Positions 36,144 through 46,174 of a stretch of DNA of 58,884 nucleotides are shown one piece after another; position 1 is the first letter of the stretch; every line of letters starts with the position of its first letter. The translations under genes were made by a program, and so were the position numbers. This stretch comes from Chlorobiaceae bacterium (GTDB taxonomy: Bacteria > Bacteroidota > Chlorobiia > Chlorobiales > Chlorobiaceae), in NCBI GenBank assembly GCA_013334335.1, contig JAAXXR010000006.1, positions 1 through 58,884 on the forward strand, read 5' to 3'. Under the pieces are notes generated by a model. That model made no database searches, was not told where the DNA came from, and was given only the letters and a program-made list of their open reading frames with translations.

Positions 36144-37268
36144 TCACATGTTTTCAAGATAGAAATCAACATACGTTCGAGCTGTCTTTTCCCAGGTAAA
36201 ACGGGCGGCATGACTGTACGAACGTTCGACAAGCTCATCGTATCGGCTGAAACCCCGGTCAAATGTGATCATGAGCTCCGCCATTGCATCGACATCATCA
36301 GGCTCGACATAGAGCGCAGCGTCGCCTCCCACCTCGGAGAGTGAGCTGTTCCTGCACGTCACGACCGGCGTTCCGCAAGCCATGGATTCAAGCACCGGGA
36401 GCCCAAAACCCTCGTATCGGGAGGGAAACCAGCTGACGGTTGAGGCGCCATACAATTGCCGGAGCAGGGTGTCATCCACATGAGCGACAAAATGAATTCT
36501 CCCTGCGTTAATTTCGGATGCGAATTCATTGAGATACTCGGCAGGCGGATTTCCCCATACGAGCACAAGATCATGCTCCAGGCCACGCTTCAGGGCAATA
36601 CGGTACGCCTGTAAGAGCGCAATGGTGTTTTTCCGGCCTATATCGCATGATACCGAGACGTAAAACGGCCGCTCAAGGCCCAATCCTGCTGCCAGGGCAC
36701 TCCGCGCCGCTGCTTTGTCGACCTTGAAAAAAACCTCACGGTTGACACCCCAGAGCGCCACCGTGACCTTCTCCGGAGGGATTCCCATATAGTGAACGAT
36801 GTCGTCTTTGGAATTCCTGGAACAGGTTATGATGGCTTTACACGATTTGGCAATGCGAGGATAATGGGATATGGCAAAATCGTGCCCGAGAAACTGCTCC
36901 GGATAACTGAAAAACAGGGTATCATGAATCGTTACCAGGGTCTTCTCAGGCCGGTGCACCGGAGCGTAATTGTGCGGGATATGCAGCACATCATGCCGAA
37001 CGGCAATATCGAGAATCGGATATTTCTGCATCAACGCATCAGATATCTGGCCGGAAAACATGGGGAAATTCACATTCCGGAATGGCAGCCTGCCCTCAGG
37101 CATCCTTCCCCGGATACGCTGCGTGAACATGACCACCTCGAACGGAAGGGGGCCGAGTCTGGCCAGAGCGCTCAAAAGATCCCTCGTTGTCCTGCCAATC
37201 CCTGCAAGGTGAGTCATGCCGCGGCGCAATACCATGGAATTGCAATCTATGACGACCCTTTTGTTCAT
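36144..37268 (-). CDS. Glycosyltransferase, family 4 (mannosyltransferase-like)
   Basis: 374 residues. GMTHLAGIGRTTRDLLSAL is the N-terminal acceptor loop and PSRYEGFGLPVLESMACGTPVV the E-x7-E donor motif; LVTIHDTLFFSYPEQF and ITCSRNSKDDI resemble WbaZ/MtfB-type mannosyltransferases. Upstream spacing to the GT2 is 46 bp; downstream it touches the PIG-L gene. Confidence 0.92.
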   Translation of the reverse strand: MNKRVVIDCNSMVLRRGMTHLAGIGRTTRDLLSALARLGPLPFEVVMFTQRIRGRMPEGRLPFRNVNFPMFSGQISDALMQKYPILDIAVRHDVLHIPHNYAPVHRPEKTLVTIHDTLFFSYPEQFLGHDFAISHYPRIAKSCKAIITCSRNSKDDIVHYMGIPPEKVTVALWGVNREVFFKVDKAAARSALAAGLGLERPFYVSVSCDIGRKNTIALLQAYRIALKRGLEHDLVLVWGNPPAEYLNEFASEINAGRIHFVAHVDDTLLRQLYGASTVSWFPSRYEGFGLPVLESMACGTPVVTCRNSSLSEVGGDAALYVEPDDVDAMAELMITFDRGFSRYDELVERSYSHAARFTWEKTARTYVDFYLENM

Positions 37269-37314
37269 CTTGATTTATTGTCTTTGAGCAGAGTGGAGCC
37301 CGATATCCAAAATC

Positions 37315-38256
37315 TCAGAGCAGCTTCTTCATGTAAGCAATTACCGCCTTTTCATTCGCGATCGCCATTCTGAAATACGCCCTCGTCTTCTTGCCAAACA
37401 GCAGATACTTGATCCAGGCTGTCGCCAGGACGATACGAGACATGATAATGGATGTTCTCAGTCCTACCGTATGCTGCTGCAACGTACTATACCGCCTCAT
37501 GGCACCGACCTGATCATGCAAAAAAGGTGCATACTCCTGTCCGCTTGATTTTCCGCCGAGATGGACTATCGTGGCATCATGCACCAACCACGTTTCATAA
37601 CCTTTCCGGTCAAGCCTCATGCAGAACTCAGGCTCCTCGCCATAAAACTCAAGCGCTTCGTTCAGGCCCCCAAAAGCCTTGTAGACATCGCTCCTGATCA
37701 GCATGCAGCATCCGGAAATCCAGCCCACCTGATGGTCGGCTTCATAGAGGCCAGGAATTCCTGCAGGCAGCACTCTTCTGGCAATGAAGCGCGGCAGCAA
37801 ACGGTTCAGATACAGCACCATGGAGATTCTTTCAGCAATGGAGGGAAGGGCGTATCCGGCACTCTGCCGGCTCTTGTCATCGTTCAGGACAACCGGCCCG
37901 ACACAGGCTATCTTTGATGGCGCATCATCGAGGAAGCGAACCAGCTTTTCAATATTTCCCCTGTCTACGAGTGTATCGCTGTTCAGCAGGAGCAAATACT
38001 CGCCGCTCGCCAAATCCGCTCCCTGATTGTTTGCCGCTGCAAACAGCTTGTTCTGGTCATTGGCAACAAGCATGAGATCAGGATATTCCTCTCTGACCAT
38101 CTCGCAAGAGCCGTCGATCGAGTTGTTGTCGACGATGATGATCTCATAATTGAATCCAAGTTCCGCACGCCGGATAGAGACCAGACAATCCCTGAGAATC
38201 TCCCTCGCATTGAACGACACAATGATAATTGAAACCTTGACCGCTCCCCCGTTCAT
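37315..38256 (-). CDS. Glycosyltransferase, family 2 (rhamnosyltransferase-like)
   Basis: 313 residues with VSIIIVSFNAREILRDCL, IIVDNNSIDGS and LLLNSDTLVD (DXD), then GWISGCCMLIRSDVYKAFGG and FYGEEPEFCMRLDRKGYE. This is the pattern of rhamnosyl/dTDP-sugar GT2 enzymes. A hydrophobic stretch near the C-terminus may anchor it. Its ATG overlaps the stop of the upstream GT4 by four bases. Confidence 0.93.
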   Translation of the reverse strand: MNGGAVKVSIIIVSFNAREILRDCLVSIRRAELGFNYEIIIVDNNSIDGSCEMVREEYPDLMLVANDQNKLFAAANNQGADLASGEYLLLLNSDTLVDRGNIEKLVRFLDDAPSKIACVGPVVLNDDKSRQSAGYALPSIAERISMVLYLNRLLPRFIARRVLPAGIPGLYEADHQVGWISGCCMLIRSDVYKAFGGLNEALEFYGEEPEFCMRLDRKGYETWLVHDATIVHLGGKSSGQEYAPFLHDQVGAMRRYSTLQQHTVGLRTSIIMSRIVLATAWIKYLLFGKKTRAYFRMAIANEKAVIAYMKKLL

Positions 38257-39557
38257 GCGCCATGCCTCCTTATCGCTTTGTCGATCATTTTGAGAAGATC
38301 CTCCACATGCTCCTGCATCGAAACCACGCCACTGGCAGCAACGGCCTTCATCCCAGCCACAAGCTCAGGCTCTTCGATGCACCTCTCCATCGCTCCCCTC
38401 AACGCAAGGGCACTGTCCGGATCGACCAGAAACCCGTTGACACCATCCCTGATCTGCATCTCCGGACCGCCAGAGCGGGTCGCAATAACCGGTTTTCCAG
38501 CAGCGAGCGCCTCGGCTATGTTCAGACCGAACACCTCCAGACAAATCGTTGGGTGAACCATAACGTCATATCCTTTGGTCAACTCATACAGCCGGTCGTT
38601 CTCGATTTTCCCATGCCAGAAAACCCTCGGATCATCGCGACAGGTCTGTTTCAAACGGTCCTGGTAACGATGTTCCGCATGGCTCGAGGGTTCACCGACA
38701 ATATGCAGCTCCGCACTGCCAGCAGAGATTCCCGAAAATGCTTCGACGAGCCGGTGCACGCCCTTGACATGACAAATGCGTCCGACAAAATAAAAACGGA
38801 CTTTTCCAGAACGGGCTGCATCTGCAACCGCAAGAGCATTCGGAAGCGGAATACCATGTGACAAGACCTTCACCTGCTCTGGTTTCGCGCCGTTGCGCAC
38901 CAGGCATTCAGCCATTGCCTGCGATGGCGACACGAGCAGGGTAGCATAACTGCTGATCGCTGCCCAGGCATCCAACGTATTCCGTATCGACAGGGCTGCC
39001 GTGACCACCGGAGTGAAATAGATGACAAATGGCAACCGAAGCATCAAGTTTGCGGCACCGATCAGCACGCCAGTAGGGATATAACGAAATAAATACCATG
39101 ACACGATGCCGCCCCTTACATTTTTGAGGACACAAGGCAGGCATTCCCGGTCACTTGCCGCAACACGGCAAATACGGTCCTGATGATTCAAAAGAGCCCC
39201 GGCCGGGCAGAGTATTCCGCCATGATGCACCGTAACCACACACGGAGTGCCGGCCTCATGGCAGGCGATGGCAAACGCCGCCTTGTCGCCATGGACATGC
39301 ACGACATCCGGCTTGACAAGCCGAAGTAATGACCCAGGACTCCCCTTACCTTGACCGATTGCGGAAGGGTCATAGACATGAACAGGAACACCGCGATACT
39401 GAGCTGTAGCCGTCGTCCGACCGTCAATGCTTACCGGCATGGCGATGACAATATCCGCCCCCCGACCGATAAGCTCGTCGACAAGGTTTTTGACATATAT
39501 CTGGCCACCACCGAAGGTTGAAAAAAAATCTCCAGATGAGACAATCAGGATCTTCAT
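38253..39557 (-). CDS. Glycosyltransferase, family 4 (GT-B)
   Basis: 434 residues. STFGGGQIYVKNLVDELI is the N-terminal Gly loop and RFYFVGRICHVKGVHRLVEAF the donor-domain entry; HPTICLEVFGLNIAEALAAGKPVI holds the E-x7-E. A Cys-rich middle stretch (CRVAASDRECLPCVLKNVRGG) resembles that in other GT4 enzymes of polysaccharide loci. It is longer than its GT4 neighbours by about 40 residues, largely in this middle region. Confidence 0.92.
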   Translation of the reverse strand: MKILIVSSGDFFSTFGGGQIYVKNLVDELIGRGADIVIAMPVSIDGRTTATAQYRGVPVHVYDPSAIGQGKGSPGSLLRLVKPDVVHVHGDKAAFAIACHEAGTPCVVTVHHGGILCPAGALLNHQDRICRVAASDRECLPCVLKNVRGGIVSWYLFRYIPTGVLIGAANLMLRLPFVIYFTPVVTAALSIRNTLDAWAAISSYATLLVSPSQAMAECLVRNGAKPEQVKVLSHGIPLPNALAVADAARSGKVRFYFVGRICHVKGVHRLVEAFSGISAGSAELHIVGEPSSHAEHRYQDRLKQTCRDDPRVFWHGKIENDRLYELTKGYDVMVHPTICLEVFGLNIAEALAAGKPVIATRSGGPEMQIRDGVNGFLVDPDSALALRGAMERCIEEPELVAGMKAVAASGVVSMQEHVEDLLKMIDKAIRRHGA

Positions 39558-39672
39558 GTCTGCCCCTCCCCGGCATGATCTGTACCGGTGAAAAGCGGCA
39601 TCAACAGATGCCCTGGTACCGCTTTTGGCTGTAAATCAGGACAGCCGTGCTCGGGCAGCGAATGTTTCATGC

Positions 39673-40599
39673 TCAATGTCCATCTTTGCTCAACAGTTTT
39701 CGAAAAGCCATGCCATAATAGACTGGAGAGAGCAATGACAAGGTGGTTCGAGCCAGCCGGGCGCCAAATCCGCCATCCTTCGGAAACTTCCTTCTGAGAG
39801 AGACAACCTGGAAATGCCAGTACTGGAGATACATCCTGTTTTTCAGTAGCAGACCTGGTATTACTTCGTCACGAAACTGTTGTGATGAATCTGAAAAACT
39901 GCTGTTGAAGCTGAGTGAAACATTGCTGTCGTGTACTCGATAACGGACCAATGAGCTGTTCAGGAAATGGACCCGATAACCCTGGCTGTATATTTTGACA
40001 AAGATCGGGTAATCCTCGATCAAACGATACCGTTCATCGAACCCGCCAAGGCTTTTTATGATATCGAGATTGAAAAACACCGATGGCCCAAGAATGAAAT
40101 TGCCCTTGGTCAACAGGTGCTGGAACTGCTTCCTCTGTGGAAGTGCAAAAATCCCCTCATCAACCGACACCAGCCCACACTTCTCTTCGTCGTCACTGAA
40201 CACCGTCACCCGGGCGGAGACGAAATTGATGTCGGAACCTGAAGCGATGAAGTCCATGTATCCGGCCACACACCCTTGCTCAAGTATGTCGTCGCCAGCG
40301 ATCATTTTCGTCCATGATGCTTTCGCGGCATTCACACCTCTGTTGCAGTTGGCAGGAATACCGGTATTGACCCCGACAGTCAGCAGTTCAGCACGTTGAA
40401 AGCGCTCGCGGTTTTCTTCGATCCATCTGTTACACAACGCAACCGTATCATCCTTTGAACCATCGTCGCTTACGATCAATTCAAGATGGTCATACGTTTG
40501 CGCCTTGATGCTCTCGAGAGTTTCGAGTACGTATTTCGCAGAGTTATAGGTAATGACAATGACCGACACCAACGGCAACTCTCGTGTACTATGCGCCAT
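39673..40599 (-). CDS. Glycosyltransferase, family 2 (GT-A)
   Basis: 308 residues with LVSVIVITYNSAKYVLETL, LIVSDDGSKDDT and the acceptor-side KMIAGDDILEQGC. The ATG at 40599 is preferred because AGGGAG lies 9 nt upstream; a TTG at 40623 would lengthen the overlap with the wzx gene. It overlaps the wzx 3' end by 11 bp. A 115-bp gap follows before the next gene. Confidence 0.92.
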   Translation of the reverse strand: MAHSTRELPLVSVIVITYNSAKYVLETLESIKAQTYDHLELIVSDDGSKDDTVALCNRWIEENRERFQRAELLTVGVNTGIPANCNRGVNAAKASWTKMIAGDDILEQGCVAGYMDFIASGSDINFVSARVTVFSDDEEKCGLVSVDEGIFALPQRKQFQHLLTKGNFILGPSVFFNLDIIKSLGGFDERYRLIEDYPIFVKIYSQGYRVHFLNSSLVRYRVHDSNVSLSFNSSFSDSSQQFRDEVIPGLLLKNRMYLQYWHFQVVSLRRKFPKDGGFGARLARTTLSLLSPVYYGMAFRKLLSKDGH

Positions 40600-42100
40600 G
40601 TTCCGAATCTCCCTGTTTGACAAACCGGTTTTTCACCTTGTTGACGATCTGCTTCAAGTCTATCCGCTGATCCATCTCCCTGATCGAATAAAGGGTCGAT
40701 GCGACGATCAGAAGGATACCGGCGACATATGGCCAGAATGACGGCAGGATTTTTACGCTCACGAAACAAAGCAACCCGGCAAGCAACTGCACCATGTAAA
40801 TCGTGAAAAACCCGGAACTGAAAGAAAAACCATATCTTGACCTGGCAAGCAGAAACACCTGAATAAGATAGAGGACATACCCCGCAAGGAAAGCGATTCC
40901 CAGGCCGTCGAGCCCGGCTAGCCTGTAGCCGATCAGGCTCAGGGCCAGCGTATAAACGTTGGCAAACAGTTCGTTCCAGAAAAAAATCTTCGATTCGCCT
41001 TTGGCGAGCAGAATGAACGCAACGGACCAACTCGCCGCCTTGAAATACATGCCGAGCGCCGCCCAGTGAATCATGCCGTTCACCGCAATGAACTTTGTCG
41101 AGTATAGCAGAACGACCACCCAATCGATGAATATCAAAAAAACTGAAAGAATGGGCGCCAGAATCAGGATTGCAACCTCCGCCTGCTGGTTGATCAGGAG
41201 ATTTGCCTGTTGATCGTCATGAGCAACCCCCGACAGCCTGGGATAGTAATCAGTGCCCATCGATGAAAAGACAAGTCCGGTGTAGGTGTTGATGATCGCA
41301 AAGCCAGCGTTGTACAACCCGACCTCGGAAACCCCTCCATGGGCACCGATATATACTCTGATGACATATGAGCTGAGGGTGGTGATCAGACCGCTGACCG
41401 TCAGCATGAATCCCATCTGGAGCATCTCCCGGCCTTCAACCATGAGCGTAGTCAGACTGACGGGCACCTGCCGGACCGGAATCCTCCGGCCGTAATACCA
41501 TTCAAGAAACAACCCGAGGGCCGAACTGATGATCAATGCCGGAACAATGGCGTCCACGCGCCAGAAATAATACATCGGTGCTGAGAACACGAGGCTTACC
41601 AGTGCGCCGATCATGCTTGCTGAGGCCAGATACTGCAGCTTCCTCATCGACTGGAGCATGACATTCTGGCCGATACTCAACTGGTTGAAAAGGAGCGTTA
41701 TCGAGAGCCAGACAAACCCCATGGTATATTGCCGGCTTCCGAATGTCAACTCGCTCAGCCAGGGGCTGAAAACAAGAACCACCAACGCACCGATCAGGCC
41801 GGTTAGCCAGACAAGGCGGCGAAACACCGACACGACGAGTTCGACCCGTGCCTGGTCACCCGATGCCTCTGCTGCCGAAATATTTTTAATCGCACTTGTC
41901 CCAAGCCCCATACCGGTGAAACCGGCAATGAGTGAGGTCGTCGATGTGAACAGGCCTGATATGCCCATGCCAGCCGGACCGAGCAGCACGGCAATGATTT
42001 TGGAACGGACAATGCTGATCAGGATCTGGAATACCTGGACACCGCCAAACAGCGAGGTTGCCTTGAGAATCTGTCGAAAAGATGACTTTTGGTCGCTCAT
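40589..42100 (-). CDS. wzx: Polysaccharide flippase (Wzx, O-antigen translocase)
   Basis: 503 residues with 12 or more hydrophobic segments from the N-terminus ([33 protein letters not shown]) through the end. This is the MOP-superfamily pattern of lipid-linked repeat-unit flippases. [20 protein letters not shown] closely resembles WzxE/WzxC-type starts. It moves the undecaprenyl-linked unit to the periplasmic face for Wzy. It overlaps the FdtB-type gene by four bases, suggesting the 3-amino-sugar genes and flippase entered together. Confidence 0.92.
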   Translation of the reverse strand: MSDQKSSFRQILKATSLFGGVQVFQILISIVRSKIIAVLLGPAGMGISGLFTSTTSLIAGFTGMGLGTSAIKNISAAEASGDQARVELVVSVFRRLVWLTGLIGALVVLVFSPWLSELTFGSRQYTMGFVWLSITLLFNQLSIGQNVMLQSMRKLQYLASASMIGALVSLVFSAPMYYFWRVDAIVPALIISSALGLFLEWYYGRRIPVRQVPVSLTTLMVEGREMLQMGFMLTVSGLITTLSSYVIRVYIGAHGGVSEVGLYNAGFAIINTYTGLVFSSMGTDYYPRLSGVAHDDQQANLLINQQAEVAILILAPILSVFLIFIDWVVVLLYSTKFIAVNGMIHWAALGMYFKAASWSVAFILLAKGESKIFFWNELFANVYTLALSLIGYRLAGLDGLGIAFLAGYVLYLIQVFLLARSRYGFSFSSGFFTIYMVQLLAGLLCFVSVKILPSFWPYVAGILLIVASTLYSIREMDQRIDLKQIVNKVKNRFVKQGDSEHGA

Positions 42101-43251
42101 GCTTGAAGGCCCTGGGATATGGAAAACGAGTGCGCGGAATAGTTGTTAACTGCTGAAACGACCCTCTCGACTTCGATGTCGGTCATCACAGGACTAATTG
42201 GCAGACTGAGCACCGTCTCATGCATCCGATCGGTCACCGGAAGGCTCAGCGCTGCCATCTCGCTGAACGCTCCCTGACGATGAGGAGGAATAGGATAATG
42301 GATGAGCGTCTGCACCCCCTCGGCTTCGAGGTGACGACGCAGCAAATCCCGCGCCTCTGAACGAATGACAAACAGGTGCCAAACGTGCTCTTCTTCATCG
42401 AAAACAGCCGCGTGGCCACGCCCAGCCGGAAGGACGATGGCCGAATTGTCGATAAACCGGCAATATGCATTGGCGATTTCCCGCCTTCGGCGATTTTCGA
42501 TGTCAAGATACTTCAGTTTAACATCAAGAAACGCTGCCTGAATTTCGTCGAGGCGGCTATTGAGACCCTTGAATTCATTGACATACTTGACCCGGGAACC
42601 GTAATTTGCAAGAGCCCTGACGACGTCAGCGAGCTCGGCATCATCCGTGGCCACCGCACCGGAATCACCCAAGGCACCAAGATTTTTGCCGGGATAAAAA
42701 CTGAAACCGGCAGCATCGCCAAGGGAGCCGGTTTTTCTTCCTCTCCATGACGCACCAATAGCCTGTGCATTGTCCTCGATAACCCTGAGGTTGTATTGCG
42801 CTGCAAGTGACTCAAGCCCTTCCGACCAGCAAACCCGTCCATAGAGATGAACCACCATGATTGCCCTGGTCCTGGAGGTAATATGACGTTCGAGCTGAGA
42901 AAGATCGAGATTATAGGTATTGGTGTCCGGTTCGACCAAAACCGGCTTCAAGCCATTGTCGGCGATGGCCAGGATGGTCGCGATATAGGTATTCGCCGGC
43001 ACGAGGACCTCGTCTCCAACGGCCATCACCCCCAGCTCGATATACCCTCTGAGAATGAGTCGCAAAGCATCCAGACCGTTTCCGACCCCGATGGCATGTT
43101 CGACTCCAACGTATTTCGAGAGATTACTCTCGAATTTCGAGACTCTTTCACCGAGCAAGTACCATCCTGACGCGATGACATCTCGCGCGGCCTGGCTGAG
43201 TTCCTCGAGGTATTGCTGGTTGATCTGTTTCAGGTTGAGGAATGAAATCAT
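42097..43251 (-). CDS. fdtB: dTDP-3-amino-3,6-dideoxyhexose transaminase (FdtB/QdtB type)
   Basis: A PLP-dependent DegT-family aminotransferase of 384 residues. [14 protein letters not shown] is the usual start; [25 protein letters not shown] and [18 protein letters not shown] (PLP Lys in PGKN) follow. This subgroup aminates C3 of dTDP-3-keto-6-deoxyhexoses. The ATG at 43251 gives an ATGA overlap with the gene upstream. Two FdtA/QdtA-type isomerases at 45717-46591 supply the 3-keto substrate, so the product is dTDP-Fuc3N or dTDP-Qui3N; which one depends on the isomerase stereochemistry. Confidence 0.9.
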   Translation of the reverse strand: MISFLNLKQINQQYLEELSQAARDVIASGWYLLGERVSKFESNLSKYVGVEHAIGVGNGLDALRLILRGYIELGVMAVGDEVLVPANTYIATILAIADNGLKPVLVEPDTNTYNLDLSQLERHITSRTRAIMVVHLYGRVCWSEGLESLAAQYNLRVIEDNAQAIGASWRGRKTGSLGDAAGFSFYPGKNLGALGDSGAVATDDAELADVVRALANYGSRVKYVNEFKGLNSRLDEIQAAFLDVKLKYLDIENRRRREIANAYCRFIDNSAIVLPAGRGHAAVFDEEEHVWHLFVIRSEARDLLRRHLEAEGVQTLIHYPIPPHRQGAFSEMAALSLPVTDRMHETVLSLPISPVMTDIEVERVVSAVNNYSAHSFSISQGLQA

Positions 43252-44276
43252 ACTGGCAACATTAAGCAATTATCGAATAGCATGTTTTCAGCGAATCGCG
43301 CTCCTTGACACATGACACTGAACAAGAAGCCCGGGATATATCTGATCAGGGAGAGTTTGGATCCAACCTCGCAACCAAGGCTATCCTTGAAGTCGCACAA
43401 CCCGTAGTTCGGGATCGAATGTTCGGACGAGGGACCCACGTCGACCATTTTCTTTCCTGCGCTCTTGTAGAAATCGAAAAGCCGGAAGGCCAGGAAATTT
43501 ACCGATCTCAAGTGGCTGTATTCCGGGAGGTTGCCCCAATAAATCACCTGGACGATCGTGTCCGTGACATGAAAAACAATAGCCGACGCAACTGGCGAAC
43601 CGGATTCGTTCCTGACCAGGAAAAAGTCCGACTCGATGATATCGGCGGTATTCATCACATCAGCCATCGACATTTTCAGCGGATATCCCTTTGCCGCCCG
43701 GTTTTGCCTGATGATCTCATAGGCAAGAACCTTCTCCTCCCGTTGCTGGCAGCGGGAGAACTGCAGGTTGTGGTCATGGGCTTTTTTCAGGTTCTTTCGG
43801 GCACTGTGGTGCATGACCCTGTCGTAATCACCAACAAACGCATCCATTGACAGATAATAGTTCAAATCGATATGAGCGATACTGAACCCATTTCTCAACA
43901 GGCTGTTGGTGACCTTCGAAATGACCGTCTCCTGATAAATGAATGGCGGCATCACGATCTTGATCTGATCCATGCCCTGACATTTCACCCAATCGACAAA
44001 CAGGGAAATCGCCTCGTCGACATAAGCCATATGCATATGCTCCCCTGAAAATACAAACCCACCGAAAGGAGCTGAAAACGGTGAAGCGAACACGCTACCC
44101 AACTTTCCACCAACGATCCCGAGTCTGAACTTCTTGCTTCTTGCGCAGAGGTAATACACCTTCTCACATTTTCCGGCGTTCAGCAGATTGAACTGATGAG
44201 CACCGTAAACAAAGGAGGCTTCCTGGAAAATTCCGGCATACGCTTCAGCACTCATTTCCATAAATTCCATAATCAT
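43248..44276 (-). CDS. GNAT/FemAB-like acyltransferase
   Basis: A 342-residue protein with a FemAB/GNAT-like fold signature in the second half ([65 protein letters not shown]). The first half ([35 protein letters not shown]) is typical of sugar-locus members of this group. It may transfer an acyl or aminoacyl group to an amino sugar. Two in-frame ATGs (44276, 44270) are possible starts. It ends in a four-base overlap with fdtB. Confidence 0.75.
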   Translation of the reverse strand: MIMEFMEMSAEAYAGIFQEASFVYGAHQFNLLNAGKCEKVYYLCARSKKFRLGIVGGKLGSVFASPFSAPFGGFVFSGEHMHMAYVDEAISLFVDWVKCQGMDQIKIVMPPFIYQETVISKVTNSLLRNGFSIAHIDLNYYLSMDAFVGDYDRVMHHSARKNLKKAHDHNLQFSRCQQREEKVLAYEIIRQNRAAKGYPLKMSMADVMNTADIIESDFFLVRNESGSPVASAIVFHVTDTIVQVIYWGNLPEYSHLRSVNFLAFRLFDFYKSAGKKMVDVGPSSEHSIPNYGLCDFKDSLGCEVGSKLSLIRYIPGFLFSVMCQGARFAENMLFDNCLMLPV

Positions 44277-44318
44277 TCCATAGCTAAGGTTCGTCGTATT
44301 GAACGCACAGAGAGCACC

Positions 44319-45293
44319 CTAAGCGAACACCTCGGAAATCCGATAGTGGTTTCCTGTTTCGACATCAAAAAACTTCTGGACATACGAGCGAGCACCGAAC
44401 CCCTCCTTCCACGACAGGAGGCCATGATTGATGCGCATCCCGTTCTCGGTGTTCGAATTGCCGAAATCTAAATAGTTCTTGTCCTTGAAAAACTCGCTTA
44501 TCAGCCTGTAGACGAGGTAATCCAGAGAACCGTTGGCTCTTCCCTCGTCGCATCCGGAAAAATACTGCACCTTGGCTACCCTGCCGACATCAAAAATCGT
44601 ACATCCGGCCATTATCCGCCCCTTATGCAGCGCGTTGAACTGCCGTATCCTGCCTTTATTGGCTTCGCACAGGCTCCGGATCTCATCAACGGTATGCACC
44701 GGGGCCGCCGAATGTCGCAGTTCGAGGTTAGGGATGAGAATGGATGACCAGAACTCCTGGAAATCAGATGTCTCAACCACCTCGATTTCGTTCTGCTCTG
44801 CGGTCCTTATGCCCGTTTTTCTTCTTCGCTGCAGCGGCAACCTGTTGCCGAGATCGATCGCAGAGTTCAGGTTGACACGGAAAACCGATGCTCCCGCGAG
44901 AAAAAGGGCATAATTCATTTCATCACAAGGAACCGTTGCGTAAAACGCGGGCATCTGTCGCAACACCAGCCGATCGAAACCGGATTCATGATAGTATTTC
45001 AAAACGGCCGCCAGATATCTGATGGTTTGATCCGAGTACTCCTCAGTCCTGACCAGCAACCCCCCATAGGAAAGCCCTTCATGCGAAGAGACGACATCGT
45101 CGTTCCTGATGCATGCCGGAAACAAGGCGACAAGACGGTCGTGGCAATAGATCATGAGGGAAACATCCCTGAACCGATCCTGGTGGTAATCCATGTAACT
45201 TCTCAAGAACAGGAAGGAAGAATTTCGGCACATGGGCACGAACGAATTCCACTCGTGGCGAAATTCAGGACGATATTGCACGATATGTATCAC
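44319..45293 (-). CDS. GNAT/FemAB-like acyltransferase
   Basis: 324 residues resembling the adjacent protein only at the fold level: a first half with FLFLRSYMDYHQDRFRDVSL and ALFPACI, then IRTAEQNEIEVVETSDFQEFW and a GNAT half with LHKGRIMAGCTIFDVGRVAKVQYFSGCDEG and DYLVYRLISEFFKDKNYLDFGNSN. The start is GTG (45291-45293) with no strong Shine-Dalgarno. Substrate unknown; the tandem pair suggests two acylations on the same sugar or subunits of one activity. Confidence 0.75.
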   Translation of the reverse strand: MIHIVQYRPEFRHEWNSFVPMCRNSSFLFLRSYMDYHQDRFRDVSLMIYCHDRLVALFPACIRNDDVVSSHEGLSYGGLLVRTEEYSDQTIRYLAAVLKYYHESGFDRLVLRQMPAFYATVPCDEMNYALFLAGASVFRVNLNSAIDLGNRLPLQRRRKTGIRTAEQNEIEVVETSDFQEFWSSILIPNLELRHSAAPVHTVDEIRSLCEANKGRIRQFNALHKGRIMAGCTIFDVGRVAKVQYFSGCDEGRANGSLDYLVYRLISEFFKDKNYLDFGNSNTENGMRINHGLLSWKEGFGARSYVQKFFDVETGNHYRISEVFA

Positions 45294-45716
45294 GAGGCTA
45301 ATTTCATGGATTCATTATCACCGTTGCGAGCCGAGATCACTACCGGAAAGATCATCAGTATTCATCTGCCATTCCGCCGGCATCGAGAAAATGGCTGATC
45401 GAAAAAAAACCGTGTATACTTGAGCCGTTCAGCAGCAGTTCTGTCTGCTTGTTTACTGGCAATACCATCCTTCTTCGAACGTTTAACTGTTCTTTTGCCG
45501 GCTCAAGCCCACCCTGCACCTGTCGGAACGAGAGGCCGGTTTTATGCATCATGCGCATGTTCATGGACCTTTTTTCCGGAGCATCCGCACCTATCGTGAC
45601 CGGGGCAGGCATAGGGGCGTTCGACCCTATGCCTGCCCCGGTCCTGACGCTTGAACCCATGCTGGAGATCAGCTGCGCTTTGGGGCGAAGAACCAGGGAT
45701 AACGCAGGCCTGTCCG
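45294..45716. other. 423-bp stretch with a gene remnant and a large palindrome
   Basis: No intact gene of known family. It contains the probable acyltransferase remnant described separately (45355-45720) and a 19-bp-arm perfect palindrome (45598-45643). The first 60 bp form the leader of the GNAT-like gene to the left. Confidence 0.6.
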
Positions 45717-45720
45717 TCAT
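45355..45720 (-). pseudogene. Probable remnant of a hexapeptide-repeat (LbetaH) sugar acyltransferase
   Basis: A 121-codon frame starts with an ATG overlapping the fdtA stop by four bases (ATGA), as a real coupled gene would. Its middle reads VRTGAGIGSNAPMPAPVTIG, the spacing of hexapeptide repeats ([LIV]-G-x4) seen in FdtC/WxcM-type acetyltransferases. The rest of that domain is missing: far too short for an enzyme of about 150-200 residues, and the GAGSVV-type continuation is absent. A 19-bp perfect palindrome lies exactly over the hexapeptide section. The remnant reading is inference, and part of the repeat-like look could come from the palindrome itself. Confidence 0.35.
45598..45643. repeat. 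Perfect palindrome, 19-bp arms and 8-nt loop
   Basis: GACCGGGGCAGGCATAGGG (45598-45616) is matched exactly by its reverse complement at 45625-45643. No T-tract follows on either strand, so it does not look like a standard terminator. It is the strongest hairpin within the polysaccharide locus. Confidence 0.85.
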
Positions 45721-46163
45721 CCTTCTGTTGAACCCGTGAACGCCCTGAATTCCCCAAACTCTTTATAGTCCCTGATGTAATCCTGTTCATCATATTTCTC
45801 TGATGCCAGAACGAGGCAGATTGCCCCGGATGAAAAATCGATGATTTCGCGCCATATCCCGGGAACGATATGCAGGCCGATATATGGTCGATCAAGCCGA
45901 ACAATCTTCTTGTTCGTTCCATCGTCGAGCAATACATCAAAAGCCCCGCTCACAGAAACGATAAACTGCTGCAAATTCCGGTGCGCGTGCCCACCTCTGT
46001 CTGCACCTCCGGGAACGTCGTAGAGGTAATACACTCGATTCACGCTGAACGGGATTGTCTTTCCGTTTTCAAGCGCCGTTATATTTCCCGTCCGATTGTG
46101 AACTTTCGGCAGATGGACAATACTGCAATCGTATACCGATGACGTAACTGAAATCTTCTCCAT
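45717..46163 (-). CDS. fdtA: WxcM-like cupin: dTDP-4-keto-6-deoxyglucose 3,4-ketoisomerase (FdtA/QdtA type)
   Basis: A 148-residue cupin. RVYYLYDVPGGADRGGHAHRNLQQ holds the metal/substrate His cluster; YIGLHIVPGIWREI and KYDEQDYIRDYKEF are typical of FdtA/QdtA. It shifts the keto group from C4 to C3 of the dTDP sugar for the FdtB-type transaminase. ATG 46163 is chosen (GAGGTG about 6 nt upstream) over two in-frame TTG codons. The stop is five bases from its paralogue's... neighbour: the second isomerase gene lies 11 bp upstream in the direction of transcription. Confidence 0.9.
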   Translation of the reverse strand: MEKISVTSSVYDCSIVHLPKVHNRTGNITALENGKTIPFSVNRVYYLYDVPGGADRGGHAHRNLQQFIVSVSGAFDVLLDDGTNKKIVRLDRPYIGLHIVPGIWREIIDFSSGAICLVLASEKYDEQDYIRDYKEFGEFRAFTGSTEG

Positions 46164-46174
46164 CAACAATCACC

